Source of the DNA: Caldithrix sp.
GTDB taxonomy: Bacteria; KSB1; UBA2214; DYKH01
Direction of reading: 5' to 3'
NCBI GenBank assembly: GCA_020722685.1
Contig: DYKH01000106.1
Coordinates: 1 to 18,045 of the forward strand
DNA: 18,045 nt
Both the position numbers and the translations under genes were made by a program. Of the stretch, positions 15,269 through 18,045 are shown in pieces (the stretch's first letter is position 1; each line of letters opens with the position of its first letter). Below the pieces are notes generated by a model, which saw only the letters and a list, made by a program, of their open reading frames with translations, had not been told where the DNA came from and did no database searches.

Positions 15269-18045
15269 CCAGACATCTCCAAATTAGTCGCCGATCTGTC
15301 CCCGGAAAAGCGCGCTTTGCTCGAACGCATGCTTGAAAAGCAGGGGGTAAACCTTGCCCACGCTATGATATTGCCGCAAGAAAGGACGACCAATACCTTT
15401 CCATTGTCTTTCTCGCAGCAGCGGTTATGGTTTCTCGAACAATTCGAGCCGGGCAGCCCGGTGTACAACATTCCTTGCGCCGTCAAGTTGGAGGGTGTAC
15501 TCGATGTAACGGCGCTGGAGAAGAGCTTGAATGCGATCATTCAACGTCATGAGGTGTTGCGTACGACCTTTGCGACGAAAAATGAACAGCCGGTTCAAGT
15601 AATCGCTCCTTCCCTGACATTGCCATTAGAAATTATCGATCTTTGCAAAAAGTCCGAGTCAGAGAAGCGGAGCTTATCCATGGCACTGGCGGTGGAAAGT
15701 GCGCAAAAGCCATTCGACTTGTCGCAAGGGCCGCTCTGGCGAAGCACATTGGTGCAGCTCCAAGAGGACGAATGTTTGCTCCTGCTTACAATGCATCACA
15801 TCGTGTCCGATGGCTGGTCCACAGGGGTTTTGTTGAATGAGATCAGAACTTTTTACGAATCATTTATCAACGGCCGATCTCCCGCATTACCCAAGCTGGC
15901 CATCCAATATGCGGATTTTGCTTGTTGGCAACGGAAATGGATGCAAGGCGAGGTTCTGGATACTCAGCTATCCTATTGGAAAAGGCAGTTGGCCGGCTGC
16001 CCGCCGGTTTTGGAATTGATTACAGATTTTCCGCGTCCGGCAGCGCAGACCTACAACGGCTCCCTGCAATCGTTCAAATGGCCGCTTGCGCTGCTGGATG
16101 CTCTAAACGAACTCGCCCGCAAGCAAAGCGCCACTCTATTCATGGTTTTGTTAGCTGCGTTCCACGTTCTCTTGTATCGCTATTCGGGGCAGGAAGACAT
16201 CAATATCGGAATTCCCATCGCGAATCGTAACCGCGTGGAAACGGAGCATCTGATTGGTTTCTTCATCAACACGCTGGTCATGCGCGGCAACCTTTCCGGC
16301 AATCCGACCTTTATAGAGTTCTTAGCACGAATTCGCGAAGCCACTCTGGGCGCCTTTGCGCATCAGGACTTGCCTTTTGAGATGCTGATGGAGGAAATGC
16401 AACTCCAGCGCGACATGAGTCACACGCCTTTTTTCCAGGTCATGTTCGTCCTTAACAACGCGCCTATTCAGTCTTTGGAACTGCCCGGATTAAAGCTTAC
16501 CCCTGTGGAAGTAGACAACGGCACCGCCAAGTTCGATCTTGTCCTTTCCATGATGGAGGAGAAGGATGGTCTATACGGGAAGATGGAATTCAACACCGAC
16601 CTTTTTGACCCTTCTTCCATAGAGAGAATGCTTCTGCATCTACGAATTCTGGCCGAAGACATTGCGACCAATCCTGAGCGGCGCCTCAGCCGGCTGCAAA
16701 TGATGAGCGGCTCTGAACGGCAGCAAGTTCTGGTGGACTGGAACAGTAGCTCCGCGAGCGCGGTCTCGCAAGGGTGTGTGCACGAGATGTTTGCCCGAGT
16801 GGCGCAAAAAACCCCGAATTCCGTCGCAGTTGTTTTGGGCAAAGAGAAACTCACCTATGCCGAGCTTGACCGGCGGGCTAACCAGCTTGCCCGCCGGCTG
16901 CAGCGAATGGGTGTCGGTGCCGAAGTGAGCGTGGGCGTTTGTTTGGAGCGCTCTTTGGAAATGATCGTGAGTCTGTTGGCGATCTTTAAAGCCGGCGGCG
17001 TCTATATTCCCATGGACCCGGCTTTTCCCCGCGAGCGGCTATCCTTTATGATAGAGGATGCGGGCGTGTCAGTGTTGATCACGCAGCAGAGCCTTGCCTC
17101 GGATTTCGGGCGGCAACGCACGGGTTACAGGTCACAGGTTGCAGGTGACAAGTCACAGGGTACAGGCTACAAGCGGCAAGTCACTGGTCACACGTCGCAA
17201 GATCAAAGTGACATTTCACAATCCCAAGTCCGAGGTTTACAAGTGATTGCTCTGGACGTCGATTGGCAGAGCATCGCCCAGGAACCGACGACCGATGTAG
17301 CCAGCAGGGTGTTTCCCGATAATCTGGCTTATGTAATTTACACCTCCGGCTCGACGGGACAGCCGAAAGGCGTACTGGTGCCGCATCGCGCCATCGCCGA
17401 TCATTGTCTGGATATGCAGCGCCATTACCAATTAACCCGAAATGACAAGGTCCTCCAATTTGCAGCCGTCAGTTTCGATGCGTCTCTGGAACAAACGTTA
17501 ACGACCTTGATCACGGGCGCAACACTGGTTTTGCGCGGGCAGGAGATTTGGTCTACTGTCGAGTTTGGGAAGATGATGGCAGAGAACAATCTCACCGTCA
17601 TCAATCCGCCTACGGCGTATTGGCAGCAATTGGCGCAGGAGTGGGCGGACTCGCCGGAGCTGGTACCGGAGCGGCTTCCCAGACTGGTCATCGCCGGCGG
17701 CGATCAGATGCTGCCGGAAGCGGTGAGTCAATGGCGGAAAACGCCATTGCAATCCATTCCTTTGCTCAATGCCTATGGGCCGACGGAAACGGTCATTACG
17801 GCGACAACTTTTCCGGTGCAAACTTTTGTTCCATCCAAGGCCGGACAACGGGTGCCCATCGGCCAACCGTTAGCGAATAGAAGAGCATACATTTTGGACA
17901 GAGAAGGCAATCCTGTTCCGGTTGGCGTTCCGGGTGAGCTTTGCCTTGGTGGCGACCGTATCGCGCGCGGCTATCTCAACCGTGCGGATCTCACCGCAGA
18001 AAAATTCATTCCGGACGAATTCAGTGGAGTGGCCGGCGCCCGGAT
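15257..18045 (+). CDS. NRPS: C-A (truncated by window end); 3' partial
   Basis: I translated this frame by hand from 15257 to the right edge: 929 codons without a stop, ending inside the A domain. It encodes the next NRPS module, which condenses the gene 3 product with an activated amino acid. The N-terminal helix (LSPEKRALLE) leads into a C domain: SFSQQRLWFLEQ near residue 52, and HHIVSDGWS with His180/His181 and Asp185, the intact LCL-like motif. The A domain starts near 500; A2 region GGVYIPMDP, A3 IYTSGSTG at 694-701, A4 FDASLE from 740, A5 NAYGPTE near 838. Sequence after the A6 region (GELCLGG, RIARGYLN) is outside, so the PCP and anything later are not visible. Residues 622-663 are a repeat-encoded insert between A2 and A3. 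The frame stays open and downstream motifs are intact, so this is not a pseudogene on present evidence. Confidence 0.96.
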   Translation, partial: MERMPDISKLVADLSPEKRALLERMLEKQGVNLAHAMILPQERTTNTFPLSFSQQRLWFLEQFEPGSPVYNIPCAVKLEGVLDVTALEKSLNAIIQRHEVLRTTFATKNEQPVQVIAPSLTLPLEIIDLCKKSESEKRSLSMALAVESAQKPFDLSQGPLWRSTLVQLQEDECLLLLTMHHIVSDGWSTGVLLNEIRTFYESFINGRSPALPKLAIQYADFACWQRKWMQGEVLDTQLSYWKRQLAGCPPVLELITDFPRPAAQTYNGSLQSFKWPLALLDALNELARKQSATLFMVLLAAFHVLLYRYSGQEDINIGIPIANRNRVETEHLIGFFINTLVMRGNLSGNPTFIEFLARIREATLGAFAHQDLPFEMLMEEMQLQRDMSHTPFFQVMFVLNNAPIQSLELPGLKLTPVEVDNGTAKFDLVLSMMEEKDGLYGKMEFNTDLFDPSSIERMLLHLRILAEDIATNPERRLSRLQMMSGSERQQVLVDWNSSSASAVSQGCVHEMFARVAQKTPNSVAVVLGKEKLTYAELDRRANQLARRLQRMGVGAEVSVGVCLERSLEMIVSLLAIFKAGGVYIPMDPAFPRERLSFMIEDAGVSVLITQQSLASDFGRQRTGYRSQVAGDKSQGTGYKRQVTGHTSQDQSDISQSQVRGLQVIALDVDWQSIAQEPTTDVASRVFPDNLAYVIYTSGSTGQPKGVLVPHRAIADHCLDMQRHYQLTRNDKVLQFAAVSFDASLEQTLTTLITGATLVLRGQEIWSTVEFGKMMAENNLTVINPPTAYWQQLAQEWADSPELVPERLPRLVIAGGDQMLPEAVSQWRKTPLQSIPLLNAYGPTETVITATTFPVQTFVPSKAGQRVPIGQPLANRRAYILDREGNPVPVGVPGELCLGGDRIARGYLNRADLTAEKFIPDEFSGVAGAR
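17121..17246 (+). repeat. Degenerate heptanucleotide tandem repeat (about CAGGTNA x18) inside coding sequence
   Basis: From 17121 the sequence runs in steps of seven: CGGGTTA, CAGGTCA, CAGGTTG, CAGGTGA, CAAGTCA, CAGGGTA, CAGGCTA, CAAGCGG, CAAGTCA, CTGGTCA, CACGTCG and so on to CAAGTGA at 17240. The 5' units are near consensus and the 3' units decay. Eighteen units make 126 bases, a multiple of three, so the reading frame is kept. Three heptamers make 21 bases, so the protein shows a seven-residue repeat of the type G-Y-R-S-Q-V-x (residues 622-663). The flanks are ordinary adenylation-domain sequence. Confidence 0.93.
17477..17802 (+). other. Adenylation pocket of gene 4, specificity not recognised
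   Basis: By eye alignment the pocket positions visible here are Asp741, Ala742, Glu745, Asn783, Val811, Ala813, Ala839, Ile847 and Thr848 (DAENVAAIT). One residue of the variable loop between 745 and 783 is missing relative to the gramicidin Phe domain. The invariant Lys of A10 lies beyond the edge. Asp741 argues for an alpha-amino acid substrate. I do not recall a characterised domain with this code and make no substrate call. Confidence 0.5.

Noticed and set aside
17121..17246. CRISPR array or insertion sequence at the repeat
   Set aside because: Units are 7 bases with no spacers, there are no inverted ends or transposase, and the coding frame continues through both flanks.
17100..17340. 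Frameshift or pseudogene in gene 4 at the repeat
   Set aside because: The insert is 126 bases, and A3, A4 and A5 motifs follow in the same frame up to the window end.

Overview
This window is the interior of one large modular biosynthetic operon: a hybrid cis-AT type I polyketide synthase / non-ribosomal peptide synthetase (PKS/NRPS). Four genes on the + strand fill essentially all of it, with junctions of 10 bases, a 4-base ATGA overlap and 6 bases. There is no intergenic stretch over 300 bases, and I see no RNA gene, promoter, terminator, transposase or CRISPR array. Both edges cut through genes, so the pathway extends beyond the window on both sides.

Layout. (1) 1-4135: C-terminal part of a PKS protein, starting in the post-AT linker and continuing DH - ER - KR - ACP - docking tail; this is a fully reducing module whose KS and most of whose AT lie upstream. 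(2) 4146-10577: a 2143-residue hybrid protein, docking helix - KS - AT(malonyl) - ACP - C - A - PCP - basic tail; the A-domain pocket reads as aromatic (Phe/Tyr-like). (3) 10574-15250: a 1558-residue PKS protein, KS (of the kind that follows NRPS modules) - AT(malonyl) - KR - carrier protein - docking tail. (4) 15257 to the right edge: an NRPS protein, C - A, truncated by the window inside the A domain. No stop codon ends this last frame.

Read colinearly, a growing acyl chain has one unit fully reduced by gene 1. It is then extended by a malonate unit left as a beta-ketone (gene 2 PKS part) and amidated to an aromatic amino acid (gene 2 NRPS part). That amino acid is extended by a malonate unit reduced to the beta-hydroxy level (gene 3), which gives a statine-like gamma-amino-beta-hydroxy acid. 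The chain then condenses with a second amino acid of unknown identity (gene 4). No thioesterase, epimerase, methyltransferase or tailoring enzyme is visible. The final product cannot be named from this window.

The most unusual element is a 126-base degenerate heptanucleotide tandem repeat (consensus about CAGGTNA, 18 units) inside the A domain of gene 4. It is translated in frame as six seven-residue repeats in a loop between core motifs A2 and A3. The homologous A domain of gene 2 has no such insert. A second oddity is that neither KR domain has the arginine usually expected for NADPH at the end of strand beta-2, and the gene 3 KR has an aspartate there, as NAD(H)-using short-chain dehydrogenases do.

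Organism: a bacterium with medium, patchy GC (hand-counted 60-base blocks range from about 42% to 63%). Motif style resembles hybrid clusters of cyanobacteria, myxobacteria and uncultured phyla. The GC is too low for a typical myxobacterium or actinomycete, and degenerate heptamer repeats are known in cyanobacteria and, as I recall, in some uncultured lineages. I cannot assign a phylum.
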